Origin: Pseudomonas fluorescens
GTDB taxonomy: Bacteria > Pseudomonadota > Gammaproteobacteria > Pseudomonadales > Pseudomonadaceae
Direction: 5' to 3'
Assembly (NCBI RefSeq): GCF_902498065.1
Contig: NZ_CABVIR010000001.1
Span: forward strand, 1,302,001 to 1,366,000
DNA length: 64,000 bases
Shown here: positions 1 to 8,693 of the stretch, one piece after another
Layout of the letters: every line of letters begins with the position of its first letter
Numbering within the stretch: position 1 is the stretch's first letter
Translations under genes and position numbers: made by a program
Notes under the pieces: model-generated
The model's input: only the letters and a program-made list of their open reading frames with translations
Database searches by the model: none
What the model was told of the DNA's origin: nothing

Positions 1-2
1 AC

Positions 3-1136
3 CGCGACTATCGTCAGGCCAACGCGGCGCAATCGAAACAGGAGGAATGGGCGCAGGGCTTCCTGTTGCGCTACGAATCCGGCTTTACCGAGGGGTTGAT
101 CGGGGTTGGTTTCGATGCAATCGGCCTGATGGGCGTCAAACTCGACTCCAGCCCGGATCGCGCCGGTTCCGGCGTGCTCCAGCGCCATCGCGATACGCGC
201 AAAGGCGCTCAGGACGAATACGGTGAACTGGGCCTAACCGCCAAAGTGCGCGCCTCCAAAAGCACGCTGAAACTCGGCACATTGCTGCCCAAGCTGCCGA
301 CGGTACTGGCCAACGATTCGCGTCTGCTGCCGCAAACCTTCAAGGGCGGTCAGCTGACTTCGCTGGAAGTCGAAGGCCTGAGCGTGGATGCCGGTCGACT
401 GACGCAGGTCAACCAGCGCGACTCCTCGGACTACGAGGACATGGGCATCACCCGCACCGGCGCCAAAGGCATCACCAGCCGCCATCTGGACAGCGACAGC
501 TTCGATTTCGCCAGCCTCAACTACAAATGGACCAGTAACCTCGCCACCGGTTACAGCTACGGTCACCTCGACAATTTCTACAGCCAGCACCTGGTCAACC
601 TGAGCTACGTGTTGCCGGTCACCACCGGCCAGTCGTTGAAGACCGACCTGCGTTTCGCCCGCTCTACCGATGATGGCGGCAGCAATGTCGATAACAATGC
701 GATTGGCGCAATGTTCACTTACAGCCTCGGCGGGCATGCGTTCGGCCTGGGTTATCAAGGCATGAGCGGCGACACCGGGTATGCCTACGTCAATGGCACC
801 GATGCGTTCCTGGTGAATTTTGTGCAGATCGGAGACTTCGCCAGCAAGGATGAAAAATCCTGGCAAGCCCGTTACGACTACAACTTTGCCGCCCTCGGCA
901 TCCCCGGCCTGACGTTCATGACCCGCTACATCACCGGTGACAATATCGACCTGGGCGGCAACCGCCCGGAAGGCAAGGAATGGGAGCGCGATACCGATAT
1001 CGGGTATGTCGTGCAGAGCGGGCCGCTGAAGAACGTCGGCGTGAAATGGCGCAATGCGACAGTGCGCTCGACCAACTTTGGCAGTGATCTGGATGAAAAC
1101 CGTTTGATCGTCAGCTACACGTTGCCGATCTGGTAA
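3..1136 (+). CDS. OprD family outer-membrane porin, 5' partial
   Basis: The reading frame is open from the first base of the window, so the signal peptide and first strands lie upstream; 377 residues are present. The start-like TTG at 66 is internal, because the frame continues upstream with a normal OprD-like stretch (EEWAQGFLLRYESGFTEG). The protein shows the alternating aromatic/polar pattern of a beta-barrel, the family motif SWQARYDYNF, 'PGLTFMTRYITGDNI', a late 'WERDTDIGYVVQSG' segment and a C-terminal 'YTLPIW' ending in an aromatic residue, as required for BAM recognition. The family takes up small carboxylates and amino acids; the substrate here cannot be read from sequence. A hairpin terminator follows directly. 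Confidence 0.93.
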   Translation, partial: RDYRQANAAQSKQEEWAQGFLLRYESGFTEGLIGVGFDAIGLMGVKLDSSPDRAGSGVLQRHRDTRKGAQDEYGELGLTAKVRASKSTLKLGTLLPKLPTVLANDSRLLPQTFKGGQLTSLEVEGLSVDAGRLTQVNQRDSSDYEDMGITRTGAKGITSRHLDSDSFDFASLNYKWTSNLATGYSYGHLDNFYSQHLVNLSYVLPVTTGQSLKTDLRFARSTDDGGSNVDNNAIGAMFTYSLGGHAFGLGYQGMSGDTGYAYVNGTDAFLVNFVQIGDFASKDEKSWQARYDYNFAALGIPGLTFMTRYITGDNIDLGGNRPEGKEWERDTDIGYVVQSGPLKNVGVKWRNATVRSTNFGSDLDENRLIVSYTLPIW

Positions 1137-1150
1137 CCCGATTCAGGTTT

Positions 1151-1192
1151 CAAAAAAGGGGGACTCGCTTGACGGCGCAGTCTCCTTTTTTC
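1151..1192 (+). terminator. Intrinsic terminator after the oprD-like gene
   Basis: An A-rich/GGGGACT arm (1153-1167) pairs with AGTCTCC (1179-1185) with one G-U wobble, followed by a run of T. It begins 15 bases after the porin stop codon. Confidence 0.75.
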
Positions 1193-1215
1193 TGTTGGAG
1201 CAGGCGTGTTATGAA

Positions 1216-1321
1216 GGGCCTCATCGCGGGCAAGCCCGCTCCCACAGTGATCTCTGTTGCTCACAAATACTGCATTCACAGAGAACCCCTGTGGGAGCGG
1301 GCTTGCCCGCGATGAGGGCCC
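1216..1321. repeat. REPIN (two inverted REP units)
   Basis: Arm 'tcatcgcgggcaagcccgct' + cccacag at 1221-1246 is repeated in inverse orientation at 1290-1316, about 45 bases apart. Each arm holds its own small palindrome (gcgggcaagcccgc). This is the typical inverted-pair form of P. fluorescens REP elements and sits in intergenic DNA. Confidence 0.9.
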
Positions 1322-1395
1322 CGAACCAATAAAGATCTCTAGCGTGGCATCCCTCCCCCTACACCGCCCCGCGGCCGTAGCCATAGTAGGTTAAG

Positions 1396-1953
1396 ATGCC
1401 TGCAAACCAGGCTCGCCACGAGACGCCCCGCATGCCAGATAACAGTCGGAACACCCCCCGCCTGATCAAGAAGTACCCCAATCGCCGACTGTATGACACC
1501 CACACCAGCAGTCACCTGACCCTGGCGGACATACGCCAGTTGGTCGTCGACAAGATTGCGTTTCAGGTGGTCGATGCAAAATCTGGCGAAGATCTGACTC
1601 GCAGCATCCTGCTGCAGGTGATTCTGGAAGCGGAAAGCGGCGGTGAGCCGATTTTCACCAGCGACATGCTGATGGGGATTATCCAGTTCTACGGCCCTTA
1701 TCAGGGTGTACTGGGCAGCTACCTCGATAAAAGCATTCAGACCGTGATCGACATCCAGTCCCAGACAGGCGCGCAATCGTCCGAGGCCTGGAGCACCTTC
1801 ATGCACCAGCAAGCGCCGGTCATGCAGGACCTCATGCGTCAGTATGTCGACCAGTCCAAGGCGCTCTACCTGAACACACAAAACATGTTCGGCCTGTTCA
1901 CCGGCAAACCTGAAGCAGAAAACGGCACGAAAAAAAATGGCGACGGGGAATAA
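1396..1953 (+). CDS. phaR: Polyhydroxyalkanoate synthesis repressor PhaR (PHB/PHA accumulation regulator)
   Basis: The N-terminus carries the signature of the PHB_acc DNA-binding domain: LIKKYPNRRLYDT followed by SHLTLADIRQLV. A second PHB_acc-like segment (GGEPIFTSDMLMGIIQFYG) follows. In Ralstonia and Paracoccus this protein binds DNA near phasin and pha genes and is released when it adsorbs to nascent PHB, so it couples phasin synthesis to polymer. The start is uncertain: ATG at 1396 has a TAGG 5 bases upstream and gives 185 residues; ATG at 1432 (MPDNSRNTPR) has GAG upstream and gives 173. The gene is convergent with the phasin gene, and the phasin's terminator hairpin lies inside its last codons. 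Confidence 0.9.
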   Translation: MPANQARHETPRMPDNSRNTPRLIKKYPNRRLYDTHTSSHLTLADIRQLVVDKIAFQVVDAKSGEDLTRSILLQVILEAESGGEPIFTSDMLMGIIQFYGPYQGVLGSYLDKSIQTVIDIQSQTGAQSSEAWSTFMHQQAPVMQDLMRQYVDQSKALYLNTQNMFGLFTGKPEAENGTKKNGDGE

Positions 1954-1966
1954 ACCCGTCGCCATT
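1930..1966 (-). terminator. Intrinsic terminator of the phasin gene, embedded in the phaR 3' end
   Basis: Perfect 12-bp arms AATGGCGACGGG (1936-1947) and CCCGTCGCCATT (1955-1966) with a 7-base loop. The T-run exists only on the minus strand (eight A at 1930-1937 on plus), so it terminates transcription from the phasin side. The phaR stop codon (1951-1953) is in the loop. Confidence 0.85.
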
Positions 1967-1988
1967 GGTGCTGCCGGCCTGATTTGAC

Positions 1989-2558
1989 TTACTTGTTACC
2001 GCTGGTGGCCTTGGCATTGGCTTCCGGTGCCGCTTTCCGGGTCGCGGCGGTCGCAGCGTCGAAATTGCTCTGAGCCACATCGGCTGCCTGTTTCACGGCT
2101 TTCTGTGCACTTTCAAACACGGTACCGGCATTCGCCAGGCCCGACTTGAATGCAGCCACTACAGGCTCGGAGCCGGCCGGTGCATTCTTGCTGATCGATT
2201 CAACAAACTCATTCACCTGCTGGGTGCCCGCCTCGACCTGACTCGACGTCAGCTTCGCGATGTCCGACTGCGTGCCCACGATCAGCGCCTGAACCTGGCG
2301 ATTGAACTCGGCCAGGCGTTCGCTTTGCGCGCTTGGCTGGGTGAACGACGCCTGCAAGTCAGCAAAACCCTGTGGGTCGCGCACGGCGAGCAATTTACGG
2401 ACGCCTTCGAAATGCTCTTCGGTGGAGTCACGCAGTGCCTTGAACTGCAATTGGCTCAGCTGCTCAACGCTGGCGAACACTTTGCCGCTGATTTGCTGCA
2501 ACAGGTCGAGGTTGGCTTTCTGGGCGGTTTGCAGATTTTCCGGGTTGAAAAAAGACAT
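1989..2558 (-). CDS. phaP: Phasin family protein (PHB granule-associated)
   Basis: A 189-residue, almost entirely helical and Ala/Gln-rich protein, starting MSFFNPENLQTAQKANLD and containing 'ISGKVFASVEQLSQLQFKAL', the N-terminal signature of the PhaP-type (short-chain PHA) phasin family. The tail has Ala-Lys-rich repeats. Phasins coat PHB granules, prevent coalescence and help partition them. It is convergent with phaR and has a candidate PhaR-controlled promoter upstream (2639-2690). Its similarity is to the Ralstonia/Burkholderia phasin type rather than the PhaF/PhaI pair of mcl-PHA pseudomonads, which fits the neighbouring PHB genes. Confidence 0.88.
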   Translation of the reverse strand: MSFFNPENLQTAQKANLDLLQQISGKVFASVEQLSQLQFKALRDSTEEHFEGVRKLLAVRDPQGFADLQASFTQPSAQSERLAEFNRQVQALIVGTQSDIAKLTSSQVEAGTQQVNEFVESISKNAPAGSEPVVAAFKSGLANAGTVFESAQKAVKQAADVAQSNFDAATAATRKAAPEANAKATSGNK

Positions 2559-2638
2559 GCTTGAATCTCCTGGTACGGGAAGGCCCGAATGGGCCTGAGG
2601 ACGCGATAGCGATCCTGACAGTCATCGCGCTGGTTTTG

Positions 2639-2667
2639 ATATTGCAGCGCACAAAACCATTTGGCAA
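2639..2667 (-). promoter_or_regulatory. Candidate phasin promoter with overlapping PhaR site
   Basis: On the minus strand TTGCCA (2667-2662) and CAATAT (2644-2639) are separated by 17 bases. The -35 matches 5 of 6 positions; the -10 is weak. A TGC-N3-GCA element (2643-2651, in TTGCAGCGCACAA) overlaps the -10 and spacer, where a repressor would block RNA polymerase. Inferred, not proven. Confidence 0.45.
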
Positions 2668-2675
2668 CGGCTATT

Positions 2676-2690
2676 TTGTGCGGCGCACAA
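2676..2690. promoter_or_regulatory. Perfect palindrome TTGTGC-GGC-GCACAA, candidate PhaR operator
   Basis: TTGTGC (2676-2681), spacer GGC, GCACAA (2685-2690). It holds the same TGC-N3-GCA core as the site at 2643-2651, 36 bp away centre to centre. A TATACA at 2720-2725 with TTCGCT at 2696-2701 (18-base spacer) could be the plus-strand promoter of the DUF3141 gene. TGC-rich sites of this type are known for Paracoccus PhaR. Confidence 0.5.
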
Positions 2691-2801
2691 TAAAGTTCGC
2701 TTCCTTGGCTGAAATTCCCTATACACTCGTGAAAATCGGATGAGCGGCTTGGCTTCTATTAGTCAGGGCGACGTTCCCACGCATGGCGTCAGGAGTTCAC
2801 G

Positions 2802-5186
2802 ATGGGCCAGGAAGAAAATATTGCACTGCAAGATGAAGGGCTGTCAGCTTCGCCCGGTTTGTTCGAACACCTGAACCATCTCCAGCGTCTCAACACCCTC
2901 AACGTTCTCGACGCCACGCAACAGCGCCAGGCCAAAACCTACGCGCCTTCAAGCCTTGGGCTACTCAAACAGCCGAACGCCGCTGACTGGCAGGAATACC
3001 TCACCGACCTGGGCCAACGCAGCGTGCTGTTCTGGGACACCTTGCGTCAGCGCGGTGACAACACCCTGGCCCACGAACGCGCCGGGTATCCGCTGCTGCT
3101 CAAGTTCAATCATGAAACCCTGGTCGCCGGCGAAGACCTGCCTCGCCCGGTCAACTACTCGTTGCTGCAGATCCTGGCGGGCCCCGGGCAACGGCTCGAC
3201 AGCCAAAAACAACCGGTGATCATCATTGACCCTCGCGGCGGTCACGGCTCGGGGATTGGCGGTTTCAAACAGGATTCGGTCATCGGCGAAAGCCTGCGCG
3301 CCGGCCATCCGACCTATTTCATCTCGTTCAGCCATTCGCCACGCCCGGGGCAAACCCTCGCGGACATCGTTGAAGCCCAGGCGAGGTTCCTCGAAGAGGT
3401 CAGCGCGCGACATCCCGCCAGCGCCAAACCCGTGGTGATCGGCAACTGCCAGGCCGGCTGGGCATTGATGGGCCTGGCGGCGACCCGCCCGGAACTGCCA
3501 GGACTGATCATCGTCAACGGCGCGCCGTTGTCATACTGGGCCGGTGTCAACGGTCGCAACCCGATGCGCTACACCGGCGGTTTGCTGGGCGGCGGCTGGA
3601 TGGCGCGACTGGGCAGCGACCTGGGCAATGACCGTTTCGACGGCACCTGGCTGGTCAGCAATTTCGAAAGCCTCGACCCGGCCAACGCTGTGTGGGGCAA
3701 GTACTACCACCTGTTCAGCGAAGTCGACAGCGAGGCCGCACGGTTTCTCGATTTCGAGCGCTGGTGGGGCAGCCCGACCCTGCTCAATGGCGAAGAGATC
3801 GAGCAGATTGTCGACGACCTGTTCATCGGTAATCAGCTGTCCGGCGGCCTCGGTCGCAAGAGCAGCGGGCTCGACCTCAAGCGCATCGAAGTGCCGGTGG
3901 TGGTGTTCTGCTCGTACGGCGACAACATCACCTCGCCGCAACAGGCGCTGGACTGGATCACCGACGTCTATCCCAGCGATCTCGCCCTGCAAAATGCCGG
4001 GCGCACTATCGTTTACCTGCGTCACGCGAGCATCGGTCACCTGGGCATCTTCGTGTCGGGTGAAGTGGCGCGGCGTGAACACCGTGAGTTGCTGGGCGCG
4101 GTCGACGCGATCAATGAACTGCCGGGCGGGCTGTATGAAATGCTCATCGATGACCTGCCGGAAAACTCGGATACGCCGTACGCCGTGCGTTTCGAGCCAC
4201 GGCGTATCGCCGACATCCACGGTAAAGTGCAGCCGCCCCGTGACGACGATCGCGAATTCGCGCTGGTCGAACGTGCCTCTGATTTCAACAACACGCTTTA
4301 TGACGGATTTGTACGGCCGTGGTTGCGACAGTTGATCAACGAGCCGACCGCTGAAATGATGCGCAAGGCACACCCGTTCCACCAGCAACAAGTGATGTGG
4401 AACAGTCTGAACCCCGCACTCTGGTGGCTGCCAGGCAGTGCCGCTCAAGTGAGCAAGGATCGACATCCGGCCAGCCCGTCCAATCCGTTGCTGGCCTGGC
4501 AGGAACTGTTTTCCAACCAGATACAGGACGCCTTGAACGGCTATCGGGACCTGCGTGATGCCGCTCAGGAGATGAGTTTTTATGGCGTGTATGGCGTCCT
4601 CAACAGCCTAGCCGGCAATGCCCCGGGGCGAGATCTCCAGGCGCATGCCAGGCAGCACGATAAAGTCCTGACCGAACGCCTCCAGGACGCCCTGCCCCTG
4701 GGCGGTTTGATGGAAGCCTTGATCCGGATCCTGTTCCTGCTGGGCCGCGACAGCGATGAACCGGGCAAGCAAAGCGTCGAAAAACTGATCCTGCAATTGC
4801 AAGTGCTGCAGCAGGACTACAGTGCCGAGCCGCGGGACCTGCGCGAAACCCTTCGCCTGCAAAAACTGCTGGTCGCCACCCACCCGCAGGAAAGCCTGCA
4901 CAGCTTGCCCCTAATGCTGGTTGGGCTCGAAGAGCGCCAACAAGTGCTGGCGGCCGTCGCCAATTTGCTGCCGGAACTGCTGACCAGCGGCGCAGACAAC
5001 CCGTCCTGGTGTGAATTGCACACGCTACTCGATGTGCCGCTGCCGGGTTTCAACCTGACCCAACCGCCAGGTGAAGCCGATCCAATTGCGGTGGTCACCC
5101 CTGAACCGATCGCACCGGTAACGCCGACAAAAACGCGCAAACCCGCGAAGGGCAAAAAAGGCGCGAAAAAACCTCCTGCACCATGA
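2802..5186 (+). CDS. DUF3141 alpha/beta-hydrolase protein, PhaC-like active-site layout
   Basis: A 794-residue soluble protein of the DUF3141 family, often found beside PHA genes. Visible fold elements: a core strand 'QPVIIIDPRGGHGSG' near 137-151, a nucleophile elbow GNCQAGW with Cys216, an acid turn 'FCSYGDNITSP' with Asp374, and 'IGHLGIF' with His413. This Cys-Asp-His order and spacing mirrors class I PHA synthases (GFCIGG, HDDHIVPW, SGHIAG in PhbC of this window). The long C-terminal half (roughly 430-750) is helical and unassigned; the last ~25 residues are Lys/Pro/Ala-rich (TRKPAKGKKGAKKPPAP), similar in composition to PhaF tails. It is divergent from the phasin. Function is unknown; synthase, hydrolase or granule-bound acyltransferase are all possible. 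Confidence 0.85.
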   Translation: MGQEENIALQDEGLSASPGLFEHLNHLQRLNTLNVLDATQQRQAKTYAPSSLGLLKQPNAADWQEYLTDLGQRSVLFWDTLRQRGDNTLAHERAGYPLLLKFNHETLVAGEDLPRPVNYSLLQILAGPGQRLDSQKQPVIIIDPRGGHGSGIGGFKQDSVIGESLRAGHPTYFISFSHSPRPGQTLADIVEAQARFLEEVSARHPASAKPVVIGNCQAGWALMGLAATRPELPGLIIVNGAPLSYWAGVNGRNPMRYTGGLLGGGWMARLGSDLGNDRFDGTWLVSNFESLDPANAVWGKYYHLFSEVDSEAARFLDFERWWGSPTLLNGEEIEQIVDDLFIGNQLSGGLGRKSSGLDLKRIEVPVVVFCSYGDNITSPQQALDWITDVYPSDLALQNAGRTIVYLRHASIGHLGIFVSGEVARREHRELLGAVDAINELPGGLYEMLIDDLPENSDTPYAVRFEPRRIADIHGKVQPPRDDDREFALVERASDFNNTLYDGFVRPWLRQLINEPTAEMMRKAHPFHQQQVMWNSLNPALWWLPGSAAQVSKDRHPASPSNPLLAWQELFSNQIQDALNGYRDLRDAAQEMSFYGVYGVLNSLAGNAPGRDLQAHARQHDKVLTERLQDALPLGGLMEALIRILFLLGRDSDEPGKQSVEKLILQLQVLQQDYSAEPRDLRETLRLQKLLVATHPQESLHSLPLMLVGLEERQQVLAAVANLLPELLTSGADNPSWCELHTLLDVPLPGFNLTQPPGEADPIAVVTPEPIAPVTPTKTRKPAKGKKGAKKPPAP

Positions 5187-5193
5187 TGATCAA

Positions 5194-5288
5194 CCTGTGG
5201 GAACGGGCTTGCCCGCGATAGCGGTGCGTCAGGCGACATCAACGTTGAATGTGAAATCGCCATCGCGGGCAAGCCCGCTCCCACAGGG
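5194..5288. repeat. REPIN
   Basis: Inverted arms 'ctgtgggaacgggcttgccc' (from 5195) and 'gcgggcaagcccgctcccac' (to 5285), about 40 bases apart, fill the gap between the convergent DUF3141 and phbR genes. Confidence 0.88.
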
Positions 5289-5292
5289 AAAG

Positions 5293-6330
5293 TCACACCG
5301 GCGCAGCTTCCTGGATCTCGAACGATTCATCGGAGCGGTACTGCCCCGGTGTCATGCCAAACCAGCGGCTACAGGCTTTGTTGAAGCTGCTGTGATCATG
5401 AAAACCAAGGAGATACGCGACATGCTTCATGTTGAAGTGCGAATGACGCAGGTAGAAATCCGCCAATTGTCGACGCACCGCGTTCAGCACATTCTTGAAT
5501 TGTGTCCCTTCCTTTTCCAGCGCACGTTGCAACGTTCGTTTGCTGATGTTCAAGGCCGCCGCGATCGACTCCATGTCGCACTGCCCCTGCCCCTGACTCA
5601 AGCGCTCGGTAATCAGCGCGCGAATCCGGCCGACAATGCAAAAACCGAACAGTAGGTCCAATTGCGCCTCGGCAAAGCTGTCATGCAGCACCGCCAACGT
5701 TTCGTTGGCCATGCTCAACGGCCGCATCAGCTCCTCCCCGTCAAACAAAATGCTGTCGTAAGCCGCGTCGAACTGCAGATTGCAGCCAAACAGCCGTCGA
5801 TGCTCGGAGGTGTCTTCGGGTTCGGGGTAAGTGAACTCAACGCTCAAGGGGTGCGGTGCGTTGCCGCCCGACAGCTTGCGACAGAAACTCAACAACGATG
5901 CCAGTCCGGCATCGGTGTACTGCCGAGGTTTGACCGAACCCTGCTGCTGATGGTCGAGCCCGGACAGACGGAAATGTTGCTGCTCCGAAGTGAAGAAAAG
6001 GCTGAACCCGGTGCTAATCAACGGACTGAAACGGACCAGGCGTTCAAGGGCTTTTTTCAGGTTCAGGCTGGACATCATGGTGTAGCCGACGATCTGAAAA
6101 CTGCCGGGGTGGAAACTGCCATAGGCCCGTAGCCCAATGTCCGGATCGTCCGAGGCCTCAGCGGCCAGTTCCCAGAGTCGATAGATGGCCTTTCGCTCGC
6201 AAAACGCTCCTGGTTTGTTTGCAAGATCAATGTCCAGTCCAGCCTCCCGACACAGACTGGCAACATCCAGTCCTTGAGCCGAGAGCGTATTTACCAGCAC
6301 GCTGGCATAGCCTGAGCTCATTCTATACAT
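5293..6330 (-). CDS. phbR: AraC/XylS-family regulator of the PHB operon (PhbR-like)
   Basis: 345 residues. The N-terminal ~200 residues match the 'arabinose-binding/AraC_N' ligand domain of the OruR/ArgR-like AraC group (SGYASVLVNTLSAQGLD; 'ASDDPDIGLRAYGSFHPGSF'). The C-terminus has two helix-turn-helix units, 'MESIAAALNISKRTLQRAL' and 'MKHVAYLLGFHDHSSFNKAC', then 'RWFGMTPGQYR', the standard AraC end. It is divergent from phbB. In Pseudomonas sp. 61-3 the AraC protein PhbR at this place activates phbBAC, and the arrangement here is the same. Start ATG at 6330; the second Met, three codons later, is an alternative. Confidence 0.88.
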   Translation of the reverse strand: MYRMSSGYASVLVNTLSAQGLDVASLCREAGLDIDLANKPGAFCERKAIYRLWELAAEASDDPDIGLRAYGSFHPGSFQIVGYTMMSSLNLKKALERLVRFSPLISTGFSLFFTSEQQHFRLSGLDHQQQGSVKPRQYTDAGLASLLSFCRKLSGGNAPHPLSVEFTYPEPEDTSEHRRLFGCNLQFDAAYDSILFDGEELMRPLSMANETLAVLHDSFAEAQLDLLFGFCIVGRIRALITERLSQGQGQCDMESIAAALNISKRTLQRALEKEGTQFKNVLNAVRRQLADFYLRHSHFNMKHVAYLLGFHDHSSFNKACSRWFGMTPGQYRSDESFEIQEAAPV

Positions 6331-6578
6331 GGCGTCCTCAATGACCTGTGGAACCGGACATCCTGTCCGGAGCCATGACTGATCTGCGATGAATCAAAGA
6401 CTAACGGGTGGTTCAGTTGCCAATATTGATCCCAGTATAGGTAATCCCGATTTTTAGCCACTGTTTCAGGCCATTCGTCGACCGGATGCTACTAAGCCGG
6501 ACATGGCACCTTTGGACACCACGCCGTCACCTCCCAACACTTCCGCATCCCGCGACCATACCGAACAATCCTCCCATC

Positions 6579-6590
6579 TTGCAGCGCAAA
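6579..6590 (+). promoter_or_regulatory. Candidate PhaR operator in the phbB leader
   Basis: TTGCAGCGCAAA: TGC (6580-6582), N3, GCA (6586-6588), the same core sequence as the phasin-promoter site at 2642-2651. It lies 24 bases before the phbB ATG, immediately upstream of the AAGGA ribosome-binding site at 6598-6602. The rest of the phbR-phbB gap (6331-6578) shows no confident -35/-10 pair. Confidence 0.42.
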
Positions 6591-6611
6591 AACAAAAAAG
6601 GATTGGAGCTT

Positions 6612-7358
6612 ATGAAGTCGCTTGGTCGTATTGCGTTGGTCACCGGTGGTATGGGTGGGATTGGCACGGCGATAAGCCAGCGCCTGTACAAGGAAGGATT
6701 CAAGGTCATCGTCGGTTGCAGCGCCGATTCCGACCGCAAGAACGACTGGATTGCCACTCAACTGGCGGCGGGTTACCAGTTCGAGTGCGTCTACGGCGAC
6801 ATCACCGATTGGGAGTCAACGCGCAAGGCCTTCGAGATGGCGCGGGAACAATTCGGCCCGATCGATGTGCTGATCAACAACGCCGGCATCACGCGTGATG
6901 CTTCTTTCCGCAAGCTGACGCCCGAGGACTGGAACGCGGTCATCTGCACCAACCTGAGCGGCGTGTTCAACACCACCAAGCAGGTGATTGAAGGGATGTT
7001 GGCCAAAGGCTGGGGACGGGTGATCAATATCTCCTCGATCAACGGTCAACGCGGCCAGTTCGGCCAGACCAACTACAGCGCGGCCAAAGCCGGCATCCAC
7101 GGTTTCACCATGGCACTGGCACGAGAAGTGTCGGGCAAGGGCGTGACCGTCAACACCGTCTCGCCGGGTTACATCCAGACCAACATGACCGCGGCCATCC
7201 GCCCGGACATCCTCGACAGCATGATCGCGGCCACTCCGGTCGGGCGCCTTGGCCAACCCGAAGAAATCGCTTCGATCGTCGCCTGGCTGGCTTCCGATGA
7301 ATCGGGCTACAGCACCGGCGCCGACTTCTCGGTGAACGGCGGGATGAACATGCAGTAG
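6612..7358 (+). CDS. phbB: Acetoacetyl-CoA reductase (NADPH), PHB synthesis
   Basis: A 248-residue short-chain dehydrogenase. The Rossmann motif is TGGMGGIG near the N-terminus, then NNAGITRD, catalytic Ser in 'INISSINGQRGQFGQ', and Tyr/Lys in TNYSAAKAG. 'RDASFRKLTPEDWNAVI' and the C-terminal GADFSVNGGMNMQ are characteristic of PhaB/PhbB. It reduces acetoacetyl-CoA to (R)-3-hydroxybutyryl-CoA. The start at 6612 is chosen because MKSLGRIALVTGG fits the family and AAGGA lies 9 bases upstream; the frame is open further 5' without family similarity. First gene of phbBAC. Confidence 0.95.
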   Translation: MKSLGRIALVTGGMGGIGTAISQRLYKEGFKVIVGCSADSDRKNDWIATQLAAGYQFECVYGDITDWESTRKAFEMAREQFGPIDVLINNAGITRDASFRKLTPEDWNAVICTNLSGVFNTTKQVIEGMLAKGWGRVINISSINGQRGQFGQTNYSAAKAGIHGFTMALAREVSGKGVTVNTVSPGYIQTNMTAAIRPDILDSMIAATPVGRLGQPEEIASIVAWLASDESGYSTGADFSVNGGMNMQ

Positions 7359-7415
7359 ACCGATCAGGGCAAGGACGCCCTGCTCCCGCTGGACAACACT
7401 TTAATGAGGTCACGC

Positions 7416-8594
<1,179 letters not shown>

Positions 8595-8627
8595 GAAGAA
8601 ACACAGGACTGCTTGCTTGACTGCTGA

Positions 8628-8660
8628 CGCGGTGCCGAAGTCCGGCACCGCGGTTTTTTT
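8628..8660 (+). terminator. Intrinsic terminator between phbA and phbC
   Basis: Perfect 10-bp stem CGCGGTGCCG (8628-8637) / CGGCACCGCG (8643-8652), 5-base loop, then seven T (8654-8660). It stands inside what is otherwise a phbBAC operon, so it should cut or attenuate transcription before phbC. Confidence 0.85.
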
Positions 8661-8693
8661 CTGCCCGGTTTACTGATGTGGGCAAGGAGTTCC

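Noticed and set aside
6501..6516. TGGCAC-like sequence upstream of phbB as a sigma-54 promoter
   Set aside because: The -24 element TGGCAC is present, but the -12 element TTGC is not (the spacing gives GACA).
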